Below, in pieces: positions 1-8,627 of a stretch of DNA of 64,000 nucleotides (position 1 is its first letter; every line of letters starts with the position of its first letter). Below the pieces are notes generated by a model. It was not told the DNA's origin. It ran no database searches and saw only the letters and a list, made by a program, of their open reading frames with translations. Origin of the DNA: an uncultured Oscillospiraceae bacterium (GTDB lineage Bacteria > Bacillota > Clostridia > Oscillospirales > Oscillospiraceae); assembly GCA_934589145.1 (NCBI GenBank), contig CAKTNW010000006.1, positions 33,511 through 97,510 on the forward strand. The letters run 5' to 3'. Made by a program: the position numbers and the translations under genes.

Positions 1-2637
1 GCCGTTTTCGGCGGTGACGGCATTGCGGCTGACGCAGCCCGTCATCGTTCCGCCGGACATCGCCCCGGCGACGCCGCCGCTGAAGCCGCTTCCCTCCGCC
101 GTGACCGTGACCGACACGGCGCAGTTCTCCACCGTGGTGTCCGTCATATTCAGCACCAGTCCGGCAGCCCGTCCCGCCGTCACCTCTCCGGACAGGGACA
201 GATCCCGGATGACCGCGCCGTCACAGGTGATGAACAGCGCCGCCATGCCGGTGGTGGCGCTGCGCCCCGCCGTCATCTGGGTAATGGTATAGCCGCCGCC
301 GTCAAAGGTGCCGTTGAAGCTGCCGGAGGTGCCGATGCCGTCCCACAGCCGCGTGCCGTGGGTGCCGTCGTCGTTGCGCAGGCAGATGTCACTCCCCAGC
401 CGGACGGTCTTGCCGGAGAAATCCTTCGCTTCTTTGTTCACCAGCTGTGCCAGCCCAGCCAGCTGCCGGGCGGTGGTCAGCGTAAACTCCGTCCCGCTGT
501 CGCTGTACCAGGAGGTATCCGCCACCTGGGCCCACATTTTTCGTATGGTTCTCGGCGCGGCTGTTATCACCAGCGGCGCGTCAGTCCTGTCAACGGTGAA
601 TTTCGTACTCAAAATGTTCGGTCTTGTTACCGGACTGCTTTCGCCGTCCTGATAGGTGAAGATATAGTCAAATCTATCCCCGTACACATAGTCGTTGTCC
701 TCGGGATATACACCGTCCCTGACGGTGGCCTTTATCGTCAGCACGTCATTCTCATAGATGGGATCGCCGCTCTTTACAGGATGATCCGTCACATTGACGG
801 CGTCGCCGTCCACAAAGACCGTACCGGTCTTTGTGACCGTAAGGGTGTAGACGCTGCTCTCCGGCAGCTGCAGCGTACCGGCTGCCATCTTCTCCGCCAC
901 GGCGCTGATCGTCACATCCGCCGTAACGGTATAGTAGTCGCCCAGCAGCTTTTCGCCGTCGGCGGTATAGTAACGGAACACGCTGCCCGCCGGCACGGTA
1001 TTGGAGAGATAGACCACCGTACCCTTGCCCACGGCGTCGCCGGGCGTGGCCGTCACGGTCACGTCCTCACTGGACTGCACCGTGACCTGACACTCTTCCG
1101 CAGGCCAGCCGCTCTCCCAGAACAGCCGGGGATAGCCGCCGGCATTGTACACATACGCGCCGCCGTTGGCGTTCAGGGCGTCCACCAGAGCCTGGCTCTG
1201 CATCTGTGCCTTCGTCCATACGCCGATGTCGATGGTACAGGCGGTACCGCTGCCCACATACCAGCCCTTGGAGCCGGGATCGTCATCGCAGCCGGACAGG
1301 GTATAGCAGTTGGCCACCGTATAGATGCCGCTGTCGTGGCCGCCGATGCCCCGTCCCCGCTGGTTGCCGTTGGTGTCGATGGTGCCCACGTTATAGCAGG
1401 CGTAGATGTTCATTCCCTCGTTGTTGCCGCAGATGCCGCCGGCCGGGCAGGCGTAGGTACTGCTGACGCTTCCCGCGTTATAGCAGTTGATGATATAGCC
1501 CTTGCCCCAGCCCGCGCCCACGATGCCGCCCACGCCTTTGCTGTCGGTGCTGCTGACGGCGGCGTAGTTGGCGCAGTTCTCGATGCGCACGCCGGTGCCG
1601 ATGCTGCCCACACGGCCCACGATGCCGCCCACCATGCGGCGGCCCCGGATACTGCCGTCGACGGACAGGTTACGCACCGTAGGTGCCTGTGCCGGGTCGC
1701 TCTCGCCGTCATACGTCTCGCCCAGATAGCCCACCAGGCCGACAGCCTGGGAATAGGCGTAGTGCTTGGTGCTGTACCGGTCGCAGTACAGGTTGGTGAC
1801 GCGGTGTCCCCGGCCGTCCAGCGTGCCGTTGAAGAACGCCTCGATGGGCATGGGATCATCCATATCATCGGGCGCCATGGGGTACTTGCCGCCGATGGGC
1901 GTCCAGTTGACGCCGTCGCTGCCGCCCATGTCCATATCACAGCCCAGATACACCGTTTTGCCGGAGAAATCATAGTCGGCGCTGCCGTAGTAGACGGTGC
2001 CTGTCACATTGCCGCCGCCCGCGCCCACCAATATTACATTGTCCTTCCGGGTGGACACCAGCAGCGCCGTGTCGCCCTTGATCCGCCAGCGGGAGGTCTC
2101 GGCGCTGGTGCGTCCATTGACCAGCGCCGCCAGTCCCGCCAGCTGGGCCGGAGTGGTCAGGGTGAATTCCGTCCCGGCAGCGTCGTACCAGGAGATATCC
2201 ACCGCGCCGTCCCATTTCGCGGTGGAGAAATACTCCACCGTCACCCGGCTTTCGTCCACACCACGGGGCAGCGTATAGGCATAGCCCTCTTCCGTCTCCC
2301 GGAAGTCGATGCGCTGCTCTGTCCCGGTGGTATCCGTATAGTGGATGGTGGCCACATCGTAGCCGTCGCGGCGCTCTGCCGTCATTTCCGTACTGGCGGC
2401 AAGGGTCTCCGGGATGTCCGAAGGCTCCGTCTCCTCCGGGATAACTTCCTCCGGGGCAGACTCCTCCCCTCCCCCGTTCTCCGTATCCTCCGTCGGTGCC
2501 TCACCGACAGGCAGGAGGGCTTCCATATCCTCCGCCGCCGCCTCGTCCGGCTGCATAGCCATCGCCGGAGCCGTCAGGCTCAGCAGCAGGCACAGGGCCA
2601 GCAGCGCGGCCAGCCATCTTTGCTTCGTATGCTTCAT
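1..2637 (-). CDS. GLUG-repeat cell-surface protein (3' end outside window)
   Basis: The reading frame is open from the ATG at 2637 to the left edge (879 codons), so the C-terminus and any wall anchor are not visible. The N-terminus is a signal peptide (KQR followed by a long Leu/Ala core, cleavage near residue 28), then an acidic Glu/Pro-rich spacer. Residues about 275-420 carry GLUG-type repeats with the VGGIVG and GGIVGAG signatures, a fold typical of adhesin-like exported proteins. A segment around residues 160-185 (WYDAAGTEFTLTTPAQLAGL) recurs near residues 690-715 in almost the same words, so there are two homologous modules. The start lies 2 nt beyond the stop of the ABC ATPase gene, so it is the distal gene of the uptake operon and probably the surface capture component. 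The ligand is unknown. Confidence 0.8.
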   Translation of the reverse strand, partial: MKHTKQRWLAALLALCLLLSLTAPAMAMQPDEAAAEDMEALLPVGEAPTEDTENGGGEESAPEEVIPEETEPSDIPETLAASTEMTAERRDGYDVATIHYTDTTGTEQRIDFRETEEGYAYTLPRGVDESRVTVEYFSTAKWDGAVDISWYDAAGTEFTLTTPAQLAGLAALVNGRTSAETSRWRIKGDTALLVSTRKDNVILVGAGGGNVTGTVYYGSADYDFSGKTVYLGCDMDMGGSDGVNWTPIGGKYPMAPDDMDDPMPIEAFFNGTLDGRGHRVTNLYCDRYSTKHYAYSQAVGLVGYLGETYDGESDPAQAPTVRNLSVDGSIRGRRMVGGIVGRVGSIGTGVRIENCANYAAVSSTDSKGVGGIVGAGWGKGYIINCYNAGSVSSTYACPAGGICGNNEGMNIYACYNVGTIDTNGNQRGRGIGGHDSGIYTVANCYTLSGCDDDPGSKGWYVGSGTACTIDIGVWTKAQMQSQALVDALNANGGAYVYNAGGYPRLFWESGWPAEECQVTVQSSEDVTVTATPGDAVGKGTVVYLSNTVPAGSVFRYYTADGEKLLGDYYTVTADVTISAVAEKMAAGTLQLPESSVYTLTVTKTGTVFVDGDAVNVTDHPVKSGDPIYENDVLTIKATVRDGVYPEDNDYVYGDRFDYIFTYQDGESSPVTRPNILSTKFTVDRTDAPLVITAAPRTIRKMWAQVADTSWYSDSGTEFTLTTARQLAGLAQLVNKEAKDFSGKTVRLGSDICLRNDDGTHGTRLWDGIGTSGSFNGTFDGGGYTITQMTAGRSATTGMAALFITCDGAVIRDLSLSGEVTAGRAAGLVLNMTDTTVENCAVSVTVTAEGSGFSGGVAGAMSGGTMTGCVSRNAVTAENG

Positions 2638-2639
2638 CG

Positions 2640-3401
2640 TTACGGCTCCTTTCTGCCGTCCTTCTCCCACACGGCGGCGGGGATCTGATACAGCGCCTCG
2701 ATCAGCGCCGGTGTGATGGTCGTCTCTGCCGGCCCGCCGGCATATACCGTGCCGTCCTTCAGCGCCAGCACGTCGGTGGCGAAGCGCCGGGCGTGCTCCG
2801 GATTGTGGGTGGACATCAGCACGGTGTAGCCCGCCTCCGTCAGCCGCCGCACCGTCTCCAGCACCCGGTACTGGTTGCCGTAATCCAGATTGGCGGTGGG
2901 CTCGTCCATAATGAGGATCTTCGCCTGCTGGGCCATGGCCCGGGCGATCAGCGCCATCTGACGCTCGCCGCCGGAGATCTCGTTGATGCCGCAGCCCGCC
3001 AGATGGCTCACGCCCAGCCGCTCCAGCATCTCCATGGCCCGCTCCCGCTGCGCCTGGCCGGGCCGCTCCAGCGGCGAAATGCTGCCGCTGGCCCCCATCA
3101 GCACCGTTTCCAGCACGGTGTAGTTGAACACCGGCGCGCTGATCTGGGGAATATACGCCGCCAGCCGTGCCTGCTGGCGGCGGTCAAGGCCGCGGATGTC
3201 CTGCCCACACAGGGTGATACGGCCCTGATAGCCGGGCAGGAAGCCCAGGATGCAGCGGAACAGGGTGCTTTTGCCCGCACCGTTTGCACCTAAAAGGGCC
3301 GTAAAGCTGCCTTTATGAACCGAAAAGGACACCTGATCCAGCACGGTGTGGCTGCCGTAGGCAAAGGAGAGTTCATTTACCTCAATCGACACGGCGGCCA
3401 C
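2640..3401 (-). CDS. Metal-chelate/cobalamin-type ABC transporter ATPase
   Basis: 253-residue ABC ATPase of the FecE/BtuD group, which powers uptake of ferric siderophores, haem or corrinoids through a FecCD permease. Visible motifs are Walker A GANGAGKST (about residue 36), a Q-loop IPQ, the signature ISGGERQ (about 143) and Walker B ILIMDEPTANLD, followed by the switch histidine in MSTHNPEH. The start overlaps the end of the permease gene by 20 nt and the stop is 2 nt before the GLUG protein start, so the three are translated from one message. Which chelate is carried cannot be read from the sequence. Confidence 0.93.
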   Translation of the reverse strand: MAAVSIEVNELSFAYGSHTVLDQVSFSVHKGSFTALLGANGAGKSTLFRCILGFLPGYQGRITLCGQDIRGLDRRQQARLAAYIPQISAPVFNYTVLETVLMGASGSISPLERPGQAQRERAMEMLERLGVSHLAGCGINEISGGERQMALIARAMAQQAKILIMDEPTANLDYGNQYRVLETVRRLTEAGYTVLMSTHNPEHARRFATDVLALKDGTVYAGGPAETTITPALIEALYQIPAAVWEKDGRKEP

Positions 3402-4404
3402 CTCCCGTCAGGATCAGATATACGAACAGCGGCGCGCCCACAAAGGCCGTCAGGATACCCAGGGGCAGCTCCGCCGTGGTCACCAGCCGTGCGATGTCGT
3501 CCACCACCAGCAGAAAGGCCGCGCCGAACAGCGTGGCGGCAGGGATCAGCCGCCGGTAGTCATAGCCGAACAGCATCCGGCAGAAGTGGGGGATCACCAG
3601 ACCCACCCAGCCGATCATGCCGGAGACGGAGACGCTGGCCGCCGTCAGCAGCGTGGCGCAGATGATCACCACCAGCCGCAGCGTCCGGGTGTCCACGCCC
3701 ATGGAGCGGGCCTCCTCCTCGCCCACGGTCAGCAGGTTCATGCGCCAGCGCAGCAGATAGAGCGGCGCCATGCCCACCAGCACCGGCACCGCCAGAAACG
3801 CCAGATCCTCCCGCTTGATGGAGGAGAGGCTGCCCATCAGCCAATAGGTGATGGCGGGGAGCTGCTGCTGGGTGTCGGCGATGAGCTTGATGAAGGACGT
3901 GCCCGCCGAAAAGAGGGACGACACCATCATGCCCGCCAGCACCAGGGCCAGCGTGGTCTCCGTCCGGGACAGGCGGCTGATGAGCCAGGCCAGCGCCACC
4001 GCCGCCAGGCCGCCGCAGAAGGCGGCGGCGGAGATGCCGAAATAGCCCGCGCCCAGCAGGATCGCCACCGCCGCGCCAAAGCCCGCGCCGGTGCTGGCCC
4101 CCAGGATATCCGGGGACACCATGGGGTTGCGGAACATACCCTGATAGCTGACGCCGGACACCGACAGCGCCGCCCCCACCAGCACCGCCGCGCCGATGCG
4201 GGGCAGCCGGATCTCAAAGAGCACCTTGCCCGTGCTCTTCTCCCAGAAGGGCTCACCGCCGGTGAGACGGGTGAACAGCATCCGCAGCTGCTCCCAGGCG
4301 GAGATCTGATAGCGGCCCAGCTGCATGGACAGCAGCAGCACCAGCAGAAAGATCACCGCCAGCAGCGCGAAGCGGCGGGTATAGCGCTTTTCCTGTAACG
4401 TCAT
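3382..4404 (-). CDS. FecCD-family ABC transporter permease
   Basis: 340-residue integral membrane protein of the BtuC/FecCD family, close to the usual length for a ten-helix subunit. Family motifs are visible: GRYQISAWEQL near the N-terminus, LPRIGAAVLVGAALSVSGV, the segment GLVIPHFCR that contacts the ATPase, and a C-terminal GILTAFVGAPLFVYLIL. It works as a homodimer with the downstream ATPase and the lipoprotein encoded at 6736-7824. An AAGGAG Shine-Dalgarno sits just before the ATG at 4404. Confidence 0.94.
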   Translation of the reverse strand: MTLQEKRYTRRFALLAVIFLLVLLLSMQLGRYQISAWEQLRMLFTRLTGGEPFWEKSTGKVLFEIRLPRIGAAVLVGAALSVSGVSYQGMFRNPMVSPDILGASTGAGFGAAVAILLGAGYFGISAAAFCGGLAAVALAWLISRLSRTETTLALVLAGMMVSSLFSAGTSFIKLIADTQQQLPAITYWLMGSLSSIKREDLAFLAVPVLVGMAPLYLLRWRMNLLTVGEEEARSMGVDTRTLRLVVIICATLLTAASVSVSGMIGWVGLVIPHFCRMLFGYDYRRLIPAATLFGAAFLLVVDDIARLVTTAELPLGILTAFVGAPLFVYLILTGGGRRVD

Positions 4405-4415
4405 AGGGTGCTCCT

Positions 4416-4778
4416 TTAATTGCCGCGCACGATGTAATAGGTGCCCGTGGCGGCGTCGTAGTAAAGCTCACCGGCCTTTTCCATGCCCTGGCTGTCCTGG
4501 CCCACACTGGTATCGTGCTGCATTTTGTCCAGCTCCTCCTGGGTCATGGCGGCGGCGTTGTCCTTGTCCACCAGCACGCTGCCGTCGGCGGCGTAGGTGG
4601 TGCCGCTGTCGGACATGGTACCGCCGGAGGTGGAGATATCCACGTTCCAGTGGACGATCAGCGCCAGCATGATGCCCACCGCCAGGATCAGCATGGCGTC
4701 GGACAGGTTGGCGATATAGTTCATGGGGTTCACATCCTCGCCGTCAAAGCGTCCCCCTCTCGCATGCAGGCGCTTCAT
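4416..4778 (-). CDS. DUF2149 (ExbD-like) membrane protein
   Basis: 120-residue protein with one transmembrane segment after a short basic N-terminus (NYIANLSDAMLILAVGIMLA) and a hydrophilic extracellular C-terminal half. The arrangement of a polar Asn-Asp just before a single helix is that of ExbD/TolR stator partners, and DUF2149 is the family normally found next to MotA/TolQ/ExbB channels in Clostridia and methanogens. I place the start at 4778 (MKRLHARGG), giving a 4-bp ATGA overlap with the ExbB-like gene; a longer upstream ORF start has no support. A paired role with that channel is inferred from synteny. Confidence 0.8.
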   Translation of the reverse strand: MKRLHARGGRFDGEDVNPMNYIANLSDAMLILAVGIMLALIVHWNVDISTSGGTMSDSGTTYAADGSVLVDKDNAAAMTQEELDKMQHDTSVGQDSQGMEKAGELYYDAATGTYYIVRGN

Positions 4779-5398
4779 CGGGCATTCTCCCCTTCCAGCA
4801 CGCAGTCCATCAGCGTCTCCAGATCCGCCATATATCCGGCGTACCACCGGCGGCGCACCGTGGAGATCACCAGGCAGAAGGCCGCGGCGATCAGTCCGGC
4901 GATGGTGGTGTCAAAGGCCGTCAGCAGCGAGACGGACAGCGTATAGGTGTCGCCCTGGCCCAGGGCCATGATGCCGGGGCCCAAGGGGATCAGCGTACCC
5001 ATCAGGCCCAGCATGGGCGCCAGCTTGGACACCAGATCGGTGCATTTCAGGATGCCGTCATAGTGGCTCTGCTCCCGCTCCAGCAGGTTGGCGCCCAGGC
5101 TCTCCCGCATGGCGGCGTCAAACTCCGGATGCCGGGTCAGCTCCAGCAGGGCGTCCTTCTGGCGGCGCAGCAGGCCGCTCTTCTCGATGGTCTCCGCCGT
5201 GCCGTTCTCCGCCGCCCGCAGCTCGTCCAGCAGGGCGGGCAGGGTGACGCGCATATGCCGCCGCTCCCGGAAGTACTCCACGGCCCACCAGCCGATGGAG
5301 AACAGGGTAAAGGCGATGAACAATATCAGCCCGATCACCACCGGCACTTCCATGCCGCTGGCGATAGAGCGCAGGATCTTATGAAATACAGAACTCAT
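4775..5398 (-). CDS. MotA/TolQ/ExbB proton-channel family protein
   Basis: 207 residues with three hydrophobic helices: near residues 17-38, and a pair at about 130-155 and 165-185. The central stretch LAPMLGLMGTLIPLGPG is the TolQ/ExbB core motif and the next helix has FDTTIAGLIAAAFCLVIS, the pore-lining region of the family. Such proteins couple proton flow to mechanical work on a partner. In this monoderm operon the partner is probably the DUF2149 protein plus one of the surface proteins. The ATG follows the TAA of the upstream gene directly, with no gap. Confidence 0.88.
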   Translation of the reverse strand: MSSVFHKILRSIASGMEVPVVIGLILFIAFTLFSIGWWAVEYFRERRHMRVTLPALLDELRAAENGTAETIEKSGLLRRQKDALLELTRHPEFDAAMRESLGANLLEREQSHYDGILKCTDLVSKLAPMLGLMGTLIPLGPGIMALGQGDTYTLSVSLLTAFDTTIAGLIAAAFCLVISTVRRRWYAGYMADLETLMDCVLEGENAR

Positions 5399-6739
5399 TT
5401 ATCTGGCCCTCTCTCTTTTGAAATAGATGGCTTCCGCCGCCGCGCCGCACAGGCATACGGCCAGCGCGCCCAGTCCGGTATACAGCAGGACGGCCCGGTC
5501 GTCCTCCGGCTCCACCGTGGGGGCGGAATCCGCCTGATTCTGGGGCTTCTCCGCCTGCTGTCCCTGATCGCTGCCCAGCTGCTCCAGCAGGGCGCTCATC
5601 TCCGCCGACAGGCGGATCATCTGGGGCTGTCCGCCGCTCTGGGACGGCGCCGCCGCGCCGCCGTTCTCTCCGTCGTTGTCCGCCTGGCCGGGCTCCTCTG
5701 ACGGCTCCTCCTCTTGCGGCTCCTCCGGCGGCACCTCCACCGAGGCCGCTGTGTTCAGTGTCATGCCCCCCATGTTGCCGCTGATGGAGGCCGTTCCCTC
5801 CTTCAGGATCGTATAGGAGATCTCCACCGTCACCAGGTCGCTGTAGGTGCTGTCCGGCGTCACCGTCCAGCTGTCGATCTGCAGCACCCCGCCGTCGGAG
5901 GAATCAAACCGCAAAAGCTGCTGCAGATTCTTCAGGATCGACAGATTGCCCACCGACAGGGTCATAGAGGTCTTGTGGGAGCCGATGGTGCCCTCCAGAG
6001 GCTGCATCTCCTTGACCACCTCCGGCTGGCCGTCCAGCGTCACGTTGACGGCGTAGACGTATTTGGCCGTCTGGTTGGTGCGGCTCTCCATGGGGCTGGT
6101 CTGCCCGAACAGCAGACGGAAGCGGTTGGCGGTGCCCATGGAGTTGAAGTCCTCGCTGACGTGCTCGGTGCCCACCTCATAGGTGACCCAGCTGTCCTCC
6201 AGGGCCAGCATGGGCCGTACCTCCACGGCGTATTGCCACGCCTCTGTGTCGTCATACTCGCCGGTGAAGTTCCCGTCCTCGTCATAGATCGGGTACAGAT
6301 GGGCGGGCAGATCCTCGAAATAGTACCGCCGGGACTGTAAAAGCTCCGCCAGGCTGAAGGAGGTGAAATACCCTGTCTCCTGATCCCTGGTATAGAAGTT
6401 CATGGACTGCACATCGCTGATGTTGACGCCGGCATAGGCCAGCAGATCGTCGATGTAAAAACCCATGGCGGAGTCCACCACCACCCGGTACTCACCGTCC
6501 TCGCCGCTGCGCAGGAAGGTATACGCCTGATAGTGCAGGGGAAGGTCGCTTTCCAGCTGCGACCAGTGATAGGTGTCCACGTCCACATACTCGTCCGTGT
6601 CCATGCCGAAATAGCCCACCCGGATCCGCAGATCGTCGGTGGCAATGCCGGAGGCATAGGCCTGCCGGGGCAGCAGCAGAAGCGCCGTCAGCAGAACCAG
6701 CAGCAGGCATCGTTTTACTTGTCTGGTGTATCTTCTCAT
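5399..6739 (-). CDS. Membrane-anchored extracellular protein of unknown function
   Basis: 446 residues with a signal peptide (about 1-29, ending AYA-S), a long extracellular region, an acidic Pro/Glu linker near residues 340-365, and a C-terminal transmembrane helix (about 415-437) followed by basic KRERAR. It is therefore a type I surface protein held in the membrane, not sortase-anchored. I recognise no catalytic motif. The residues FYIDDLLAYAGVNIS followed by FSLAELLQSRRYYFED form a repeated short pattern in the N-terminal half. It overlaps the binding-protein gene by 4 bp (ATGA) and abuts the ExbB-like gene, so it is a candidate for the extracellular element moved or energised by the ExbB/DUF2149 pair. 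That role is inference only. Confidence 0.75.
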   Translation of the reverse strand: MRRYTRQVKRCLLLVLLTALLLLPRQAYASGIATDDLRIRVGYFGMDTDEYVDVDTYHWSQLESDLPLHYQAYTFLRSGEDGEYRVVVDSAMGFYIDDLLAYAGVNISDVQSMNFYTRDQETGYFTSFSLAELLQSRRYYFEDLPAHLYPIYDEDGNFTGEYDDTEAWQYAVEVRPMLALEDSWVTYEVGTEHVSEDFNSMGTANRFRLLFGQTSPMESRTNQTAKYVYAVNVTLDGQPEVVKEMQPLEGTIGSHKTSMTLSVGNLSILKNLQQLLRFDSSDGGVLQIDSWTVTPDSTYSDLVTVEISYTILKEGTASISGNMGGMTLNTAASVEVPPEEPQEEEPSEEPGQADNDGENGGAAAPSQSGGQPQMIRLSAEMSALLEQLGSDQGQQAEKPQNQADSAPTVEPEDDRAVLLYTGLGALAVCLCGAAAEAIYFKRERAR

Positions 6740-7824
6740 TTGAATGTCGAGCGGCTCAGCATTTCCGCCGCTTCCTCCGTCGAAAGGTCATAATGCCAGA
6801 AGAGCCGGTAAAATTCCTGTGCCGCTTCCGTCATGTCATAGTCATACAGCGCCGGATACAGCAGATTCCCCAGCCACCATACGCCCAGCACCCGGTTCAC
6901 CGACGGCGGGGAGCTCATCCAGTTATAGGGCAGATTGGGGATCTCGTAATACGCGCCGCTTCTCACGGCGGTCAGCTCCGACCACTCGTTGGTCTGCACC
7001 TCGTCATAAGGGCCGCCCACAGTCAGCAGGATCACATCCGGATCGCAGACATAGACCTCCTCCAGGCTGACGGTGGTGCCGCCGCCACGGTTGGTGACCT
7101 CCTCCGGCACGATGGCGTTGACCGCGCCCACCAGGTCGATCACATCCGCCTGGGAGGAGCCCGCCGCGTTGCAGGCAAGGCCGGTGGGCCCGGTGCCGAA
7201 CAGCACCGTTTTCCGCTGCCCCTCCGGGATGGCGGCGGCGTTGGCCTGGGCCATGGCCACCGTCTCCTCAATGAACGATGCCAGCGGCTCCGCCTCTGTC
7301 TCCCGGCCCAGCAGGCTGCCCAGCATCCGATAGGCCGCCGCCATGTCGTCCAGGTCGGCCTCAATAAAGATGGTGGGGATGCCGGTCTGCTTCTGGATCC
7401 GCTCCATATCGTCGGCAATGCTCTCCTTGGCGTCGCCCAGGTCGATGATGACCTGGGGCTGGGCGGCGATCAGCGCCTCCATGTTCAGGCTGGCCTTGCT
7501 GCCGTAAAACTGTCCAAAGGTGGGCAGATACCACATCTCCTCCGGAAAATAAGGCCGCTGGGCGGTGCTGGGCGAGCTGCTCAGCCCCACCAGCAGGTCA
7601 TAGGCAATGGGCATCAGCATCATCTGGGCCGTAGAACCGCTGGGGGCCACACGGGTGATCTCCGCGGGCACCTCCACCTTACGGCCGCTGGAATCGGTGA
7701 TGAAGGTGGTCTCCACGCCGTCCAGGGGGTCATAGCCCGTCTGGCCCTTGCCGCAGGCGCACAGCAGCGGCAGCAGCAGGGCCGCCGCCAGCAGCAGGGC
7801 GGTCAATTTCGTTTTTCCCGTCAT
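6736..7824 (-). CDS. Metal-chelate ABC transporter substrate-binding lipoprotein
   Basis: 362 residues. The N-terminus is a lipoprotein signal with lipobox LLCAC (Cys about residue 24). The mature part follows the class III helical-backbone fold of FecB/BtuF: FITDSSGRKVEVP at the start, then VAPSGSTAQMMLMPIAYDLLVG, a central IDLGDAKESIADDMERIQKQTG, and a C-terminal MSSPPSVNRVLGVWWLGNLLYP. It delivers the chelate to the FecCD permease encoded downstream. The gene begins in a 4-bp overlap with the IclR regulator, so regulator and binding protein are translationally coupled. Substrate is not determined; haem, corrinoid or siderophore would all fit. Confidence 0.92.
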   Translation of the reverse strand: MTGKTKLTALLLAAALLLPLLCACGKGQTGYDPLDGVETTFITDSSGRKVEVPAEITRVAPSGSTAQMMLMPIAYDLLVGLSSSPSTAQRPYFPEEMWYLPTFGQFYGSKASLNMEALIAAQPQVIIDLGDAKESIADDMERIQKQTGIPTIFIEADLDDMAAAYRMLGSLLGRETEAEPLASFIEETVAMAQANAAAIPEGQRKTVLFGTGPTGLACNAAGSSQADVIDLVGAVNAIVPEEVTNRGGGTTVSLEEVYVCDPDVILLTVGGPYDEVQTNEWSELTAVRSGAYYEIPNLPYNWMSSPPSVNRVLGVWWLGNLLYPALYDYDMTEAAQEFYRLFWHYDLSTEEAAEMLSRSTFK

Positions 7825-8627
7825 TTTCTCTGTCCCCTTCCCTGCGTCCGATAGCCGCGGTAGCCGATGGCCTCGGACAGCTGCCGCGCCGTGGCGCTGA
7901 CATAGGCCACCGCGTCCTCAAATTCCTGTGAGCGCACCTTGCGGAACAGTCCCACCACGCTCAGGGCGTAGCCCATGGCGCCATCTCGGTCATAGACCGG
8001 CGCGGAGACCGACCGCAGGCCGATCTTATATTCGCCGTTTTCCACAGCGTAGCCGTTGGCGCGGATCTGTCCCAGCTCCCGCAGGATCTCCTCCTGGGCC
8101 ACGATGGTGTGGGGCGTGAAGGACTCCAGCGTGCCCGCGCCGCTTAAAAACGCCTTGGCCGAGGCGTCCGACATGGCCGCCAGCAGCAGCTTTCCCTGTG
8201 AGGTGGCGTGCAGCGGCAGATGGCTGCCGATCTCGGTGGTGACGTAGATGCCGCCGCCCATGGCGGTGTACTGGTCGATGACCACCACGCTGCTGCCCTC
8301 GATACGGCTCAGCAGCGCCGTGGCGTCCGTGTGGACGGCCAGCTTCTCCAGATAGGGCCCGGCCACGTTGTTCAGCTCCCACGAAGCCGACACGCCGCAG
8401 CCCCATTCAAACAGCCGTGTGCCCAGATAGTAGCGGCCGTCGCTCTCCTGCCGGATGCAGTCATAGTGCCGCAGGGTGTTCAGCAGGGCGTATACCGTGC
8501 TCTTGGGATAGCCGGAAGCCTGGCTCAGGCTCATAAGTGTCATGGGCGTGCGGGCCTGGTTGATGATGTCGATCAGCCGCAGCGCCTTGCCCAGGGACTT
8601 TACTCCATCCCGCTTCTCCTGCTCCAT
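7821..8627 (-). CDS. IclR-family transcriptional regulator
   Basis: 268 residues with an N-terminal winged helix-turn-helix (about 12-75, including SLSQASGYPKSTVYALLNTL) and a C-terminal IclR effector domain with the characteristic GSHLPLHATSQGKLLLA motif followed by ENGEYKIGLRSVSAPVYD. IclR proteins bind short palindromes and respond to small organic acids or aromatic ligands. It is the second gene of the uptake operon and overlaps the phosphoesterase gene by 28 nt, so autoregulation of the whole cluster is likely. IclR control of a chelate transporter is less common than Fur or DtxR control. Confidence 0.92.
   Translation of the reverse strand: MEQEKRDGVKSLGKALRLIDIINQARTPMTLMSLSQASGYPKSTVYALLNTLRHYDCIRQESDGRYYLGTRLFEWGCGVSASWELNNVAGPYLEKLAVHTDATALLSRIEGSSVVVIDQYTAMGGGIYVTTEIGSHLPLHATSQGKLLLAAMSDASAKAFLSGAGTLESFTPHTIVAQEEILRELGQIRANGYAVENGEYKIGLRSVSAPVYDRDGAMGYALSVVGLFRKVRSQEFEDAVAYVSATARQLSEAIGYRGYRTQGRGQRK

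Noticed and set aside
358..2688. 776-codon open frame on the plus strand
   Set aside because: It mirrors the GLUG protein gene on the minus strand, has no ribosome site, and its translation is His/Arg/Ala-rich without a domain; high GC codon use opens the opposite frame.
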